DNA from: Wocania_A sp965224845
Lineage (GTDB): Bacteria; Bacteroidota; Bacteroidia; Flavobacteriales; Flavobacteriaceae
Direction of reading: 5' to 3'
Length of the DNA: 64,000 nucleotides
Assembly (NCBI GenBank): GCA_965224845.1
Contig: CBDDAJ010000033.1
Location: forward strand, 62,001-126,000
Of the stretch, positions 7,319 to 15,682 are shown in pieces (positions within the stretch are counted from its first letter, which is position 1; each line of letters opens with the position of its first letter). The position numbers and the translations under genes were made by a program. Below the pieces are notes generated by a model. The model was not told the origin of the DNA. It did not search any database and saw only the letters and a program-made list of their open reading frames with translations.

Positions 7319-8323
7319 TTGGACGAAGTCAAACAATTAGTAACCGATATAAAAAACAAAAATTTGAAACCCATTTATTTTTTAATGGGAGAAGAACCTT
7401 ATTATATAGATAAAATTTCAGATTTTATTGAAAACCATGTGCTTTTAGAAGAAGAAAAGGGATTTAACCAAATGGTTTTATATGGGCGTGATGTATCTAT
7501 TGAAGATATCATTGGTAATGCTAAGCGTTACCCCATGATGGCAGAACGGCAAGTCGTTATTATAAAGGAGGCTCAAGATTTATCGCGTTCCATTGAAAAA
7601 TTGGCAGATTATGCAAATAATCCTCAGCTTACAACAGTTTTGGTGGTTAATTATAAGTATAAAAAGATTGATAAACGCAAAGCTTTATATAAGGCCATTA
7701 AAAAAATTGGTGTAGTTTATGAAAGTAAAAAGTTATATGAAAATCAAGTAGCCGATTGGATACGTCGTGTATTATCTCCTAAAGATTATACGATTTCTCC
7801 AAAAGCTGCGCAGATGCTGGTTGAATTTTTGGGAACAGATTTAAGTAAGATTAATAATGAATTGGAAAAGCTTCAAATTATATTACCAAAAGGAAGCCAG
7901 ATAACCCCGGAAATTATTGAAGAGAATATTGGGATAAGTAAAGATTTTAATAATTTTGAGCTGCGAAAAGCTATAGGAGAGCGTAATATACTTAAAGCGC
8001 ATAAAATAGTTAATTATTTTGCTGATAACCCAAAGGATAATCCCATGGTGGTAACGGTAGCATTACTGTTTAACTTTTTCTCGCAATTACTTCATTACCA
8101 TGGCTTAAAAGATAAGTCTCCACGTAGTGTTGCATCTGCTTTAAGGGTAAACCCGTATTTTGTTAATGAGTATATTACAGCAGCTAGAAATTACCCGATG
8201 AGAACGGTGAGCACTATTGTTTCCATGTTGCGGGAATTTGATGTTAAAAGTAAAGGCGTAGGGTCAAATGCAGTGCCGCAAGGAGATTTATTAAAGGAAT
8301 TATTGGTTAAAATTTTATCTTAA
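7319..8323 (+). CDS. holA: DNA polymerase III subunit delta
   Basis: The clamp-loader delta subunit, which opens the beta sliding clamp as part of the replicase. Recognisable parts are the N-terminal Y-F-L-M-G-E-E-P-Y-Y segment, the R-Y-P-M-M-A-E-R-Q-V region and a helical C-terminal domain ending in L-L-K-E-L-L-V-K-I-L. The frame is open back to 7208, but I start it at the TTG at 7319. That gives a start of M-D-E-V-K-Q-L-V and 334 residues, close to the family length of about 340, and removes an overlap with the divergent gene. It is followed after 11 bp by the beta-propeller lipoprotein gene. Confidence 0.88.
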   Translation: MDEVKQLVTDIKNKNLKPIYFLMGEEPYYIDKISDFIENHVLLEEEKGFNQMVLYGRDVSIEDIIGNAKRYPMMAERQVVIIKEAQDLSRSIEKLADYANNPQLTTVLVVNYKYKKIDKRKALYKAIKKIGVVYESKKLYENQVADWIRRVLSPKDYTISPKAAQMLVEFLGTDLSKINNELEKLQIILPKGSQITPEIIEENIGISKDFNNFELRKAIGERNILKAHKIVNYFADNPKDNPMVVTVALLFNFFSQLLHYHGLKDKSPRSVASALRVNPYFVNEYITAARNYPMRTVSTIVSMLREFDVKSKGVGSNAVPQGDLLKELLVKILS

Positions 8324-8334
8324 AAAATACAAAC

Positions 8335-9228
8335 ATGAACTATGTGAAATATTTATTGATACTTTGTTTTTCTATTTTGCTTTGTTGTAAAGAATCAAAA
8401 ACTGAAAAGCAAAAGGTAAAGCACAGTGTTGAAGTGACATTAGAAAAACTCTGGGAAACAGATGCCATATTAAAGACATGTGAAGCTGTAAGGTACAATC
8501 CGGATAAAAATTTAATTTATGTATCTAATATAGGAAATGTACCCCCAGATGCTAAAGATGGTGATGGTAGTATATCGATACTTGATGAAGACGGAAATAT
8601 TTTAACTCGAGATTGGGTAAAAGGAATTAGCGCACCAAAAGGGTCTGATTTGTATAAAAATACACTTTATGTAACAGATGTTAATGAAATTGTTGAGATA
8701 CATATTGAAACAGGACAGGTAGTAAATAAGTATCCCGTTGAAGATGCCGTGTTTTTAAATGATTTAAGTGTTGATGTTAATGGCGAGGTATATTTTACAG
8801 ATTCAAGAGGCGATCGAATTTTAAAATTAGTAAACGCAAAAGTGTCGCCATGGTTAGACCTGGCTGGTATTAATCCAAATGGTATACTTGTAGAAAAGGA
8901 GCGTATTCTAATAGTATCATACAGTAACGGAAATCTAATAAGTATAGATAAAAAAACAAAAGCGAAGACTACAATTGCTACTGGAATTGTTGGGGGAGAT
9001 GGTATTGTGTCTATTGATGAAGGGTATTTGGTATCTACCTGGCAAGGCGAAATTTTCTTTGCAGATAGGCATTTAAAAAACACTAAGGCTATAAAAATAT
9101 TAGATACAAGAGCAGCGAAGCTTAATGCCGCAGATATATCTATTATAAAAGAAAAAAATATACTGCTTGTTCCCACATTTTTTGGAAATCAAGTAGTTGC
9201 TTATAAGATTAATACCAACTATAAGTGA
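8335..9228 (+). CDS. SMP-30/gluconolactonase-like beta-propeller lipoprotein
   Basis: A 297-residue lipoprotein (signal ending in L-L-C-C) with repeated beta-propeller blades. Typical turns such as N-P-D-K-N-L-I-Y-V-S-N, V-Y-F-T-D-S-R-G-D and P-N-G-I-L-V-E are those of the SMP-30/gluconolaconase/LRE-like family, which binds a divalent metal in the central channel. The family contains lactonases and other hydrolases as well as proteins with no known reaction, so the substrate is left open. It follows holA after 11 bp and precedes ung by 44 bp, consistent with one rightward transcript. Confidence 0.75.
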   Translation: MNYVKYLLILCFSILLCCKESKTEKQKVKHSVEVTLEKLWETDAILKTCEAVRYNPDKNLIYVSNIGNVPPDAKDGDGSISILDEDGNILTRDWVKGISAPKGSDLYKNTLYVTDVNEIVEIHIETGQVVNKYPVEDAVFLNDLSVDVNGEVYFTDSRGDRILKLVNAKVSPWLDLAGINPNGILVEKERILIVSYSNGNLISIDKKTKAKTTIATGIVGGDGIVSIDEGYLVSTWQGEIFFADRHLKNTKAIKILDTRAAKLNAADISIIKEKNILLVPTFFGNQVVAYKINTNYK

Positions 9229-9272
9229 TTTAAAAGTGAATTTATTTTTAGTTTTATTAAAGCGTTTAGCGC

Positions 9273-9938
9273 ATGCAAGTTAACATACACGAGAGTTGGA
9301 AACCTTTTTTGCAGGAAGAGTTTGAGAAAGCATATTTTAACTCCCTGGTTTCATTTGTAAAATCTGAATATAAGCATTATAAATGCTTTCCTCCTGGAAA
9401 ACAAATATTTAATGCGTTTAATCATTGCCATTTTAATAATGTTAAAGTTGTAATTATTGGTCAAGACCCTTACCATGGCATAGGGCAGGCTAATGGTTTG
9501 TGTTTTTCTGTAAATGATAATATAGCACATCCACCTTCATTAATTAATATTTTTAAAGAAATAGAATCAGATTTAGGAATTGCTTATCCAAAAAGCGGAA
9601 ACTTGTTACGTTGGGCAGATCAAGGTGTACTTTTACTGAATGCTACGCTAACAGTAAGAGCACATCAAGCTGGTAGTCATCAAAAAAAAGGCTGGGAAAT
9701 ATTTACAGACGCCGTTATTAATAGTATAAGTCAAAATAAAAAAGATGTTATTTTTTTACTTTGGGGAGGTTTTGCAAAACAAAAAGCAAAACTTATAGAC
9801 CATACAAAGCATCATATCTTAGTTTCGGGGCACCCATCACCATTAAGCGCAAATAGAGGGTATTGGTTTGGTAATAAGCATTTTAGTAAAACTAACTCCC
9901 TGTTGGAGAAAGCGGAGTTGGATCCAATTGAATGGTAG
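9273..9938 (+). CDS. ung: uracil-DNA glycosylase, family 1
   Basis: The enzyme removes uracil from DNA at the start of base excision repair. The 221-residue length fits family 1. The water-activating motif GQDPYHG has its Asp at residue 65, followed by A-N-G-L-C-F-S-V. The uracil-recognition stretch L-L-L-N-A-T-L-T-V and the DNA-minor-groove loop HPSPLSANRG near residue 190 are intact. The last 47 bp of the gene overlap, on the other strand, the 3' end of the first 58-residue membrane microprotein gene. Confidence 0.97.
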   Translation: MQVNIHESWKPFLQEEFEKAYFNSLVSFVKSEYKHYKCFPPGKQIFNAFNHCHFNNVKVVIIGQDPYHGIGQANGLCFSVNDNIAHPPSLINIFKEIESDLGIAYPKSGNLLRWADQGVLLLNATLTVRAHQAGSHQKKGWEIFTDAVINSISQNKKDVIFLLWGGFAKQKAKLIDHTKHHILVSGHPSPLSANRGYWFGNKHFSKTNSLLEKAELDPIEW

Positions 9939-10068
9939 TATTAGATTTAGTAAAGGGTTTCCTTTTTCGCTTTGTTTTATCTATGATGCTTTTATTGCAA
10001 CTTATAAAGAGCAATAAAAAGTTAAAAGCAACTAAGCAGGAAACAGTAATAATTATTGTAAGTAACAT
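9892..10068 (-). CDS. 58-residue single-pass membrane microprotein, copy A (PTGS tail)
   Basis: A very small protein: a hydrophobic segment starting at residue 2 (M-L-L-T-I-I-I-T-V), a basic stretch (K-T-K-R-K-R-K) and the C-terminus L-S-P-T-G-S. The frame could start further upstream at 10101, but the ATG at 10068 makes it exactly the length of its neighbour at 10127-10303 and aligns with it from the first residue to the last. This paralogy is the main evidence that both are real genes. Its 3' end lies antisense within ung. An inner membrane single-pass protein with the basic tail in the cytoplasm is the simplest reading. The function is unknown. Confidence 0.65.
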   Translation of the reverse strand: MLLTIIITVSCLVAFNFLLLFISCNKSIIDKTKRKRKPFTKSNTTIQLDPTPLSPTGS

Positions 10069-10126
10069 TTGGTCAAATGGTTTTATAACTATTTGACACA
10101 AACTAAAACATAAGTCACATTAAAAG

Positions 10127-10303
10127 CTAACTACCAGTAGGGGCAAGTCTTTTTGATTCTTCCTCTAAAACAATATTTGGTTTTAAAACAATAGGCTTTT
10201 TATTAACTTTAGGTTTTCGGTTAATTTTGTTACTGCTAAACTTTAACAGCATAAAATTTACTGCAACTAATGCAGCAATTGAAATAGTAATTGTTAATAA
10301 CAT
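10127..10303 (-). CDS. 58-residue single-pass membrane microprotein, copy B (PTGS tail)
   Basis: The tandem paralogue of the gene at 9892-10068: 58 residues, hydrophobic N-terminal segment (M-L-L-T-I-T-I-S-I-A-A-L-V-A-V-N-F), basic linker rich in K, R and N, then L-A-P-T-G-S. Start and end align residue for residue with copy A; shared features include the M-L-L-T-I start, the N-F-x-L-L end of the membrane segment and the P-T-G-S tail. The spacer between the two genes is 58 bp. The function is not known; the pair may be a membrane-complex subunit or a stress-type small protein. Confidence 0.65.
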   Translation of the reverse strand: MLLTITISIAALVAVNFMLLKFSSNKINRKPKVNKKPIVLKPNIVLEEESKRLAPTGS

Positions 10304-10458
10304 AGGTGTTTTGGGATTAAATTATCGGCAAAATACATAAAAACAGGTTTAAATGCAAATTTTACCGATAAAAATTCATTTCCCTACAAAAGTAATAAAT
10401 AAAAGATTACAGGCAAGATGTTTTTAACCTATTTTTTTGGTTGTTTCATCTTAATTCA

Positions 10459-11556
10459 TCAATTTTTTGGAATAGCATCTTTGTGTACCATTATAGAAAT
10501 TGTTTTCAATTTAAAATAAGCTTCGCTCATATAAATGTATCCGTTATTGGCAACACGATCGGAATTTTTCCCCCAAGAGTTTTTCACTTTATAGTATATA
10601 GTGCCATTTTGGTCTTTAAGCATCCCGGTAATATGCATTAAATGGTCATCCGTAGTTTTATAACTTTCATATTCCTGTTGCCTTACGGTTTGGGTAATAT
10701 CTTTTTCCGGCATTAGCTTTGTTAAGGCCTCTAATGCGTTGCTGCCATCTTTTGGTATTATCGCTAAACCATGTTTTGAAGAAAAAGTCTTTTCGCTTAC
10801 ATCACAATCTAATTCTACAGTATAGCCGGCTTTTAATGCTTCATTAGTAATATTTACCAAATCATTTAATCTTACATTTAAAAAAGAGCCATTTGAAAAA
10901 TTATCAGGAATGTTCAGTATAAATTTGGTGTTATATGGTACATGAGAGAAAGATGTTATACTAATATAGTCGTTTGGTTTTATTTTTGTCATTTCTAAAA
11001 ATGACATTGGCGTATATGACACACCCTCGTAATTAAAGTTTGACACCTTTTTACCAAGGTAAATATCTAGAACACTTTCGGTAACCTGTTTCCACTTTGG
11101 AGAGAGTTGCCTCCCGGGATTATCTATATAAACGTCTAATAGCCCTTTTAAAACTGCTATCATTTCTGAATGATTATGCCTTGACATATTATCCTCTAAG
11201 CCTGAATATACACTATTAGGAACTAATCCATATTCTGCAACACTATTTATAACATCGTGAGCTAGACCGCCTTCGCTAAACTGAGCTTTTCCCTGTCTCA
11301 TTATATAATTCCATGCTTTTTTGGGATAGGTATTTCGTACCGTATACATTTCAGATAAATCAATTTTTTTACCTGTTATGCGCATTATTTCACTTTCCAG
11401 AAATGAAGATGTTGAAAAACTCCAACAGGTGCCTGTATTGCCTTGGCTAATAACATCGGTAGCCTCTAGATCTATAATAGTTTCAAATTCATAGGATTGT
11501 GCATAGTTTGTAAGAGAAATAAAAAGGAAAATAAGAATAGAAAGACTATTTTTCAT
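10459..11556 (-). CDS. secreted C1-family (papain-like) cysteine peptidase
   Basis: A 365-residue exported peptidase with a signal peptide ending near T-N-Y-A-Q (residues 1-20). The catalytic triad and oxyanion residue of family C1, bleomycin-hydrolase/aminopeptidase-C type, are present: Gln38 before N-T-G-T-C44-W-S-F-S, His in D-D-H-L-M-H-I-T-G and Asn in K-N-S-W-G. There is no long propeptide, as in the C1B branch. Unlike the classical cytosolic aminopeptidase C, this one carries a signal peptide, so it should act in the periplasm or outside. It is divergent from menB and is probably monocistronic. Confidence 0.85.
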   Translation of the reverse strand: MKNSLSILIFLFISLTNYAQSYEFETIIDLEATDVISQGNTGTCWSFSTSSFLESEIMRITGKKIDLSEMYTVRNTYPKKAWNYIMRQGKAQFSEGGLAHDVINSVAEYGLVPNSVYSGLEDNMSRHNHSEMIAVLKGLLDVYIDNPGRQLSPKWKQVTESVLDIYLGKKVSNFNYEGVSYTPMSFLEMTKIKPNDYISITSFSHVPYNTKFILNIPDNFSNGSFLNVRLNDLVNITNEALKAGYTVELDCDVSEKTFSSKHGLAIIPKDGSNALEALTKLMPEKDITQTVRQQEYESYKTTDDHLMHITGMLKDQNGTIYYKVKNSWGKNSDRVANNGYIYMSEAYFKLKTISIMVHKDAIPKN

Positions 11557-11587
11557 AACGAAGTAAGTGTTTTAATGAAATAAAATT

Positions 11588-11595
11588 TATTTTTG
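11588..11595 (+). promoter_or_regulatory. -7 box of the menB operon
   Basis: TATTTTTG matches TAnnTTTG. Transcription would start about 7 nt further on, leaving a very short leader before the menB ATG at 11611. The -33 element is not obvious. Confidence 0.4.
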
Positions 11596-11610
11596 ACTAA
11601 AATATAAAAA

Positions 11611-12450
11611 ATGGAGCAAGCAAAATGGGTAACTGCCAAAGAATATCAAGATATTACCTATAAAAAATATAAGGGCGTTGCAAGAATTGCATTTAACAGA
11701 CCTAATGTTAGAAATGCATTCAGGCCAAAAACAACAAGTGAGCTATACGATGCTTTTTATGATGCCAATGAAGATGTTAATATTGGTGTGGTTTTACTAT
11801 CAGCCGAAGGACCGTCAACTAAAGATGGCATTTGGAGCTTTTGCTCAGGTGGTGATCAAAAAGCTAGAGGACATCAAGGCTATGTTGGAGAGGATGGTTA
11901 CCACCGATTAAATATATTAGAGGTGCAGCGACTCATTCGTTTTATGCCAAAAGCTGTTATCGCTGTGGTACCGGGTTGGGCAGTAGGAGGAGGGCATAGT
12001 TTACATGTTGTTTGCGATTTAACCTTAGCTAGTAAAGAACATGCTATTTTTAAACAAACGGATGCAGATGTTACTAGTTTTGATGGGGGATATGGCTCTG
12101 CTTATTTAGCAAAAATGGTTGGGCAGAAAAAGGCACGGGAAATTTTCTTTTTAGGACGAAACTACTCCGCTCAAGAAGCTTATGAAATGGGAATGGTAAA
12201 TGCTGTGATTGAGCATGATAAGCTAGAAGATACTGCATACCAGTGGGCTCAGGAAATATTGGCAAAATCACCAACCTCTATTAAAATGCTGAAATTTGCT
12301 ATGAATTTAACTGATGATGGCATGGTTGGACAGCAAGTATTTGCTGGAGAAGCAACACGTCTGGCATATATGACAGACGAAGCAATTGAAGGTAGAAATG
12401 CTTTTCTTGAAAAGCGTAAGCCTAACTTTGAAAAAAAATGGATTCCGTAA
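11611..12450 (+). CDS. menB: 1,4-dihydroxy-2-naphthoyl-CoA synthase
   Basis: A crotonase-fold enzyme of menaquinone synthesis that closes the ring of o-succinylbenzoyl-CoA. The 279-residue protein has the N-terminal F-N-R-P-N-V-R-N-A-F-R-P stretch, the C-S-G-G-D-Q-K oxyanion region, P-G-W-A-V-G-G-G-H and S-F-D-G-G-Y-G-S. The residue after K-Q-T is Asp151, as in type II MenB proteins such as the mycobacterial one; type I enzymes such as that of E. coli have Gly there and need bicarbonate. It should therefore be bicarbonate-independent. menA starts directly at the stop codon. Confidence 0.96.
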   Translation: MEQAKWVTAKEYQDITYKKYKGVARIAFNRPNVRNAFRPKTTSELYDAFYDANEDVNIGVVLLSAEGPSTKDGIWSFCSGGDQKARGHQGYVGEDGYHRLNILEVQRLIRFMPKAVIAVVPGWAVGGGHSLHVVCDLTLASKEHAIFKQTDADVTSFDGGYGSAYLAKMVGQKKAREIFFLGRNYSAQEAYEMGMVNAVIEHDKLEDTAYQWAQEILAKSPTSIKMLKFAMNLTDDGMVGQQVFAGEATRLAYMTDEAIEGRNAFLEKRKPNFEKKWIP

Positions 12451-13359
12451 ATGAAAAATATCTCTCTTTGGGTTTCAACAATGCGTTTAAGAACGTTACC
12501 GCTATCGATTTCTGGGATTATATTAGCATCTTGTCTGGCAGAATACAATGGCTATTTTAATTGGAAAATATGCTTCCTAGCTATTTTAACTACACTGAGC
12601 TTACAAATTTTATCTAATCTGGCCAACGATTATGGTGATGGTATTAAAGGAACAGATAATGACGATAGGATAGGACCCGAACGCGCCATTCAAAGTGGTA
12701 AAATTTCACCTGACGATATGTTTAATGCCATTAGAATTAATATTCTAATATCAATTGGACTAGCTTTTGCACTCATATTTACAGCGTTTGGAGTTAAACA
12801 CTTTTTGCTTACCATGCTTTTCTTTTTACTTGGTATAGCTTGTATCGTTGCAGCAATTCGTTATACCGTAGGTAATAATGCGTATGGATATAAAGGATTG
12901 GGTGATATTTTTGTATTTGTTTTTTTTGGATTGGTAAGTGTTATTGGTTGTTATGTTTTATTTGCCAAAACGATAGACCATGTTGTGTTTTTACCCGCAT
13001 GTACCATTGGATTGTTAAGTATGGGGGTTTTAAATTTGAATAATATGCGTGATATTGTTTCAGATAAAAAATCTAGTAAAATAACTTTAGCAGTAAAACT
13101 GGGGCAAAGTAAAGTTAAAATGTATCATAAAGCACTTATAATATTAGCTATAATATTATCGGCTTTATTTGGAATATTATACTATACGTCTCCATATAAT
13201 TTAATGTTTTCTGTGGCTTATATTCCTTTAATAATTCATATGGTTAAAGTTAATAGAAATTCAGATCCTAAATTACTGGACCCTGAATTAAAAAAGCTAG
13301 CACTAACTACTGTGCTTCTGGCTATTTTAATGGGGGTTGGACATTTAATTCAAACCTGA
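12451..13359 (+). CDS. menA: 1,4-dihydroxy-2-naphthoate polyprenyltransferase
   Basis: A UbiA-family membrane prenyltransferase of 302 residues with about eight or nine transmembrane helices; it attaches the isoprenoid tail to dihydroxynaphthoate. The first Asp-rich motif is N-D-Y-G-D-G-I-K-G-T-D-N-D-D-R and the second is N-N-M-R-D-I-x-S-D-K, both on cytosolic loops where the prenyl diphosphate and Mg2+ bind. It begins at the base after the menB stop, so the two are surely co-expressed. A 104-bp gap with a hairpin separates it from the next gene. Confidence 0.94.
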   Translation: MKNISLWVSTMRLRTLPLSISGIILASCLAEYNGYFNWKICFLAILTTLSLQILSNLANDYGDGIKGTDNDDRIGPERAIQSGKISPDDMFNAIRINILISIGLAFALIFTAFGVKHFLLTMLFFLLGIACIVAAIRYTVGNNAYGYKGLGDIFVFVFFGLVSVIGCYVLFAKTIDHVVFLPACTIGLLSMGVLNLNNMRDIVSDKKSSKITLAVKLGQSKVKMYHKALIILAIILSALFGILYYTSPYNLMFSVAYIPLIIHMVKVNRNSDPKLLDPELKKLALTTVLLAILMGVGHLIQT

Positions 13360-13408
13360 ATTTAAACCTGTAAAAGCCATACTAAGCATTAAGCAAATGA
13401 AAACCCAT

Positions 13409-13445
13409 ACCTACTGATATAATTAATATTTAATTATCAGTAGGT
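13409..13445 (+). other. hairpin between menA and the next gene
   Basis: ACCTACTGATA (13409-13419) and TATCAGTAGGT (13435-13445) form a perfect 11-bp stem with an AT-rich 15-nt loop. No T-run follows immediately, so it is not a standard terminator; it could be a processing site, attenuator or operator 18 bp before the start codon at 13464. Confidence 0.4.
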
Positions 13446-13463
13446 TGTAAAATTTTAAATAAA

Positions 13464-14960
13464 ATGAAAAAGTATCTATGTTGTCTTTTGCTCTTAGTAA
13501 CAGCATTTGGTTTTGCACAAAACACTTCGAGTTTAAAAATAAAAGAAAGTGCAGAATTTAAAGATAAAGTACGATCTGGAGCTGTGCTTTCAATGCATAC
13601 AACACCTTCAGAGCTAACAGGAATTGTTAGAAACAGCAAAAAAAATATATTATTTGACGTTTTTAATGCCGCTTTGGATAGAGTAAAAAATGTTTTGATT
13701 CCAATAGATAAGAAAGAAAATTTTTATGGCGATTTGTCTTTTGATAATACTATGAAAATATTTACTGTGTTCTCGCCTTCAAAAAAAGAACGTATCGTTT
13801 ATTGTCATGAATTTAATATTGTTGACGGCTCTCATAAAAAAACAAAACTTTTTGGTGTAGAATTAGAAAAGAACCGAAGCATCTTTTCTGGCGGAAATAA
13901 ACGCGAAACAGGTTTTGCAATGTCACCAAATGGTAAATACTTTGTGGTTTCTACCGATAATATTAAAAAGCATTCTAATTCGTATACTGTTCATGTTTAT
14001 GATTCAGAAAGTTTAGATTTATTATATAAAATTAATTATCAGGAAAACACAGATAAATTTTATGAAGCCAATGATTTGTCAATAGATGATAAAGCTAATG
14101 TTTATGCTCTTGGTAAGTTGTATTTAGAAGGCAGATCACAAAAAAAAGGTGGTAAAGCTAACTATGATTTTGTTTTAAATAAAATATCAGAATCTGAGGT
14201 AATCACTCAAAAAGTTGATTTTAGTAAAACGGAGCATATAAGTTCATTGATTATTTCGAACATTGATAACCAAATACGATTACTTGGTTTTTATTCTGAA
14301 GAAAGAGCAGGCAAAATAAAAGGCGCATTAATTTTTAATGTGGATACAGGAAAGATGCAGATTTCTCAAAATAAATCATTCAAACTTCCCGAATCTGTTT
14401 ACAAAGATTTGTATAATGAAAACAAGGCTAAGAGAAAGAAAAACAAAGGCCAGGAGTTATCAAGTTACTATGTAGATTATGTGATTGATGATAATAAAGG
14501 AAATACCTATTTGTTAGCTGAAGAGTTTTTTATAACTAGTGTATATGTGTCTACCGGGGCAGGAGGCGGGTATATGCAAACCGTTTATCATTATAATAAC
14601 GTACTGGTTTTAAAACTTAATAGAGAAAATGAATTAGAATGGGCCAGGAGCATTTTTAAAAGAGATCAGGCTCCTTCTTACAATGCGTTTATTAAAAATG
14701 ATGCATTGCATGTTATTTTAAATTCAGGAAAAAAATTAACAGAAAAGGAAGATGGCAGAGTAAAAGTTTCAAAGGGATTGTTTGAATCCACGTCGTTGTA
14801 CGATATTGTTTTTAATGAAAACGGAGATGTATTGTATAATAAAATCCAGGATAATAAAGGCCATACTTTTTATACGCCTTATTATGGGGTTTATAATGGA
14901 GAACGTTTTATTACTATTAGTGGAAGTGGCGGTAAAAAACAATTTTTAATTTTAGAGTAA
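13464..14960 (+). CDS. exported protein of unknown function in the men cluster
   Basis: A 498-residue protein that I do not recognise. The N-terminus is a clean signal peptide (M-K-K-Y-L-C-C-L-L-L-L ... G-F-A-Q, cleaved near residue 19). The rest is rich in beta-strand-like segments, with repeated turns such as F-A-M-S-P-N-G-K-Y-F-V-V-S and S-I-D-D-K-A-N-V-Y-A that resemble beta-propeller or WD-like blades. No cysteine-based lipobox, sorting domain or catalytic motif is visible. It sits between menA and the MBL hydrolase on the same strand, 32 bp before the latter. The location suggests co-expression with menaquinone genes but says nothing firm about function. Confidence 0.7.
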   Translation: MKKYLCCLLLLVTAFGFAQNTSSLKIKESAEFKDKVRSGAVLSMHTTPSELTGIVRNSKKNILFDVFNAALDRVKNVLIPIDKKENFYGDLSFDNTMKIFTVFSPSKKERIVYCHEFNIVDGSHKKTKLFGVELEKNRSIFSGGNKRETGFAMSPNGKYFVVSTDNIKKHSNSYTVHVYDSESLDLLYKINYQENTDKFYEANDLSIDDKANVYALGKLYLEGRSQKKGGKANYDFVLNKISESEVITQKVDFSKTEHISSLIISNIDNQIRLLGFYSEERAGKIKGALIFNVDTGKMQISQNKSFKLPESVYKDLYNENKAKRKKNKGQELSSYYVDYVIDDNKGNTYLLAEEFFITSVYVSTGAGGGYMQTVYHYNNVLVLKLNRENELEWARSIFKRDQAPSYNAFIKNDALHVILNSGKKLTEKEDGRVKVSKGLFESTSLYDIVFNENGDVLYNKIQDNKGHTFYTPYYGVYNGERFITISGSGGKKQFLILE

Positions 14961-14992
14961 ATTCATTATTTTTCTATTAAAATAAATCAGAC

Positions 14993-15670
14993 ATGAAAAT
15001 TACATTTTACGGTCACGCAAGTTTAGGCATTCAGATTGGAGATACTCATATTTTGGTAGACCCTTTTATTTCTGGTAATGAAAAAGCATCAAACATAGAT
15101 GTTAATACACTTAAAGCAGATTATATTTTAGTAACCCATGCACATCAAGACCATATTTTAGATGTTGAAACTATTGCAAAGCGCACCAATGCTGTAATTA
15201 TTTCTAATTATGAAATTGTAACCCACTTTGGAGGTTTGGGTTTAGAAGGTCATCCAATGAATCATGGCGGACAATGGGACTTTGAGTTTGGTACTGTAAA
15301 ATATGTAAATGCAATCCATACATCATCGTTTCCAGATGGTAGTTATGGTGGGCAACCTGGAGGTTTTGTAATCGAAGGTGAGCATAAAAATATTTATATT
15401 GCCGGAGATACAGCATTAACTTTTGATATGAAGTTAATTCCGCTACAAACCAAATTAGATTTAGCCATTTTACCAATAGGCGATAACTTTACTATGGGAA
15501 TTGATGATGCTATTCTGGCAAGTGATTTTGTAGAATGCGATAAAATTTTAGGATATCATTTTGATACTTTTGGTTATATAGAAATAGACCATGAGGTAGC
15601 AAAACGCAAATTTTTTGAAAAAGATAAAGATTTAATGCTGTTAGAAATTGGAGCAAGTTTAGAACTATAA
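14993..15670 (+). CDS. metallo-beta-lactamase-fold hydrolase, UPF0173 family
   Basis: A 225-residue soluble metal-dependent hydrolase. The zinc motif H49-x-H51-x-D53-H54 (T-H-A-H-Q-D-H) is complete; N-x-x-G-D-T-A-L holds the bridging Asp and the later G-Y-H-F-D-T provides another His. The opening I-T-F-Y-G-H-A-S-L and the L-V-D-P-F-I-S-G-N strand are characteristic of UPF0173 (YtkL-like). It is located in a rightward run after menB and menA, with the four-TM gene only 12 bp behind it. MBL-fold enzymes include thioesterases such as glyoxalase II, so a role in removing CoA in the menaquinone pathway is a testable possibility, not a demonstrated function. Confidence 0.85.
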   Translation: MKITFYGHASLGIQIGDTHILVDPFISGNEKASNIDVNTLKADYILVTHAHQDHILDVETIAKRTNAVIISNYEIVTHFGGLGLEGHPMNHGGQWDFEFGTVKYVNAIHTSSFPDGSYGGQPGGFVIEGEHKNIYIAGDTALTFDMKLIPLQTKLDLAILPIGDNFTMGIDDAILASDFVECDKILGYHFDTFGYIEIDHEVAKRKFFEKDKDLMLLEIGASLEL

Positions 15671-15682
15671 ACTAATTTTTTA

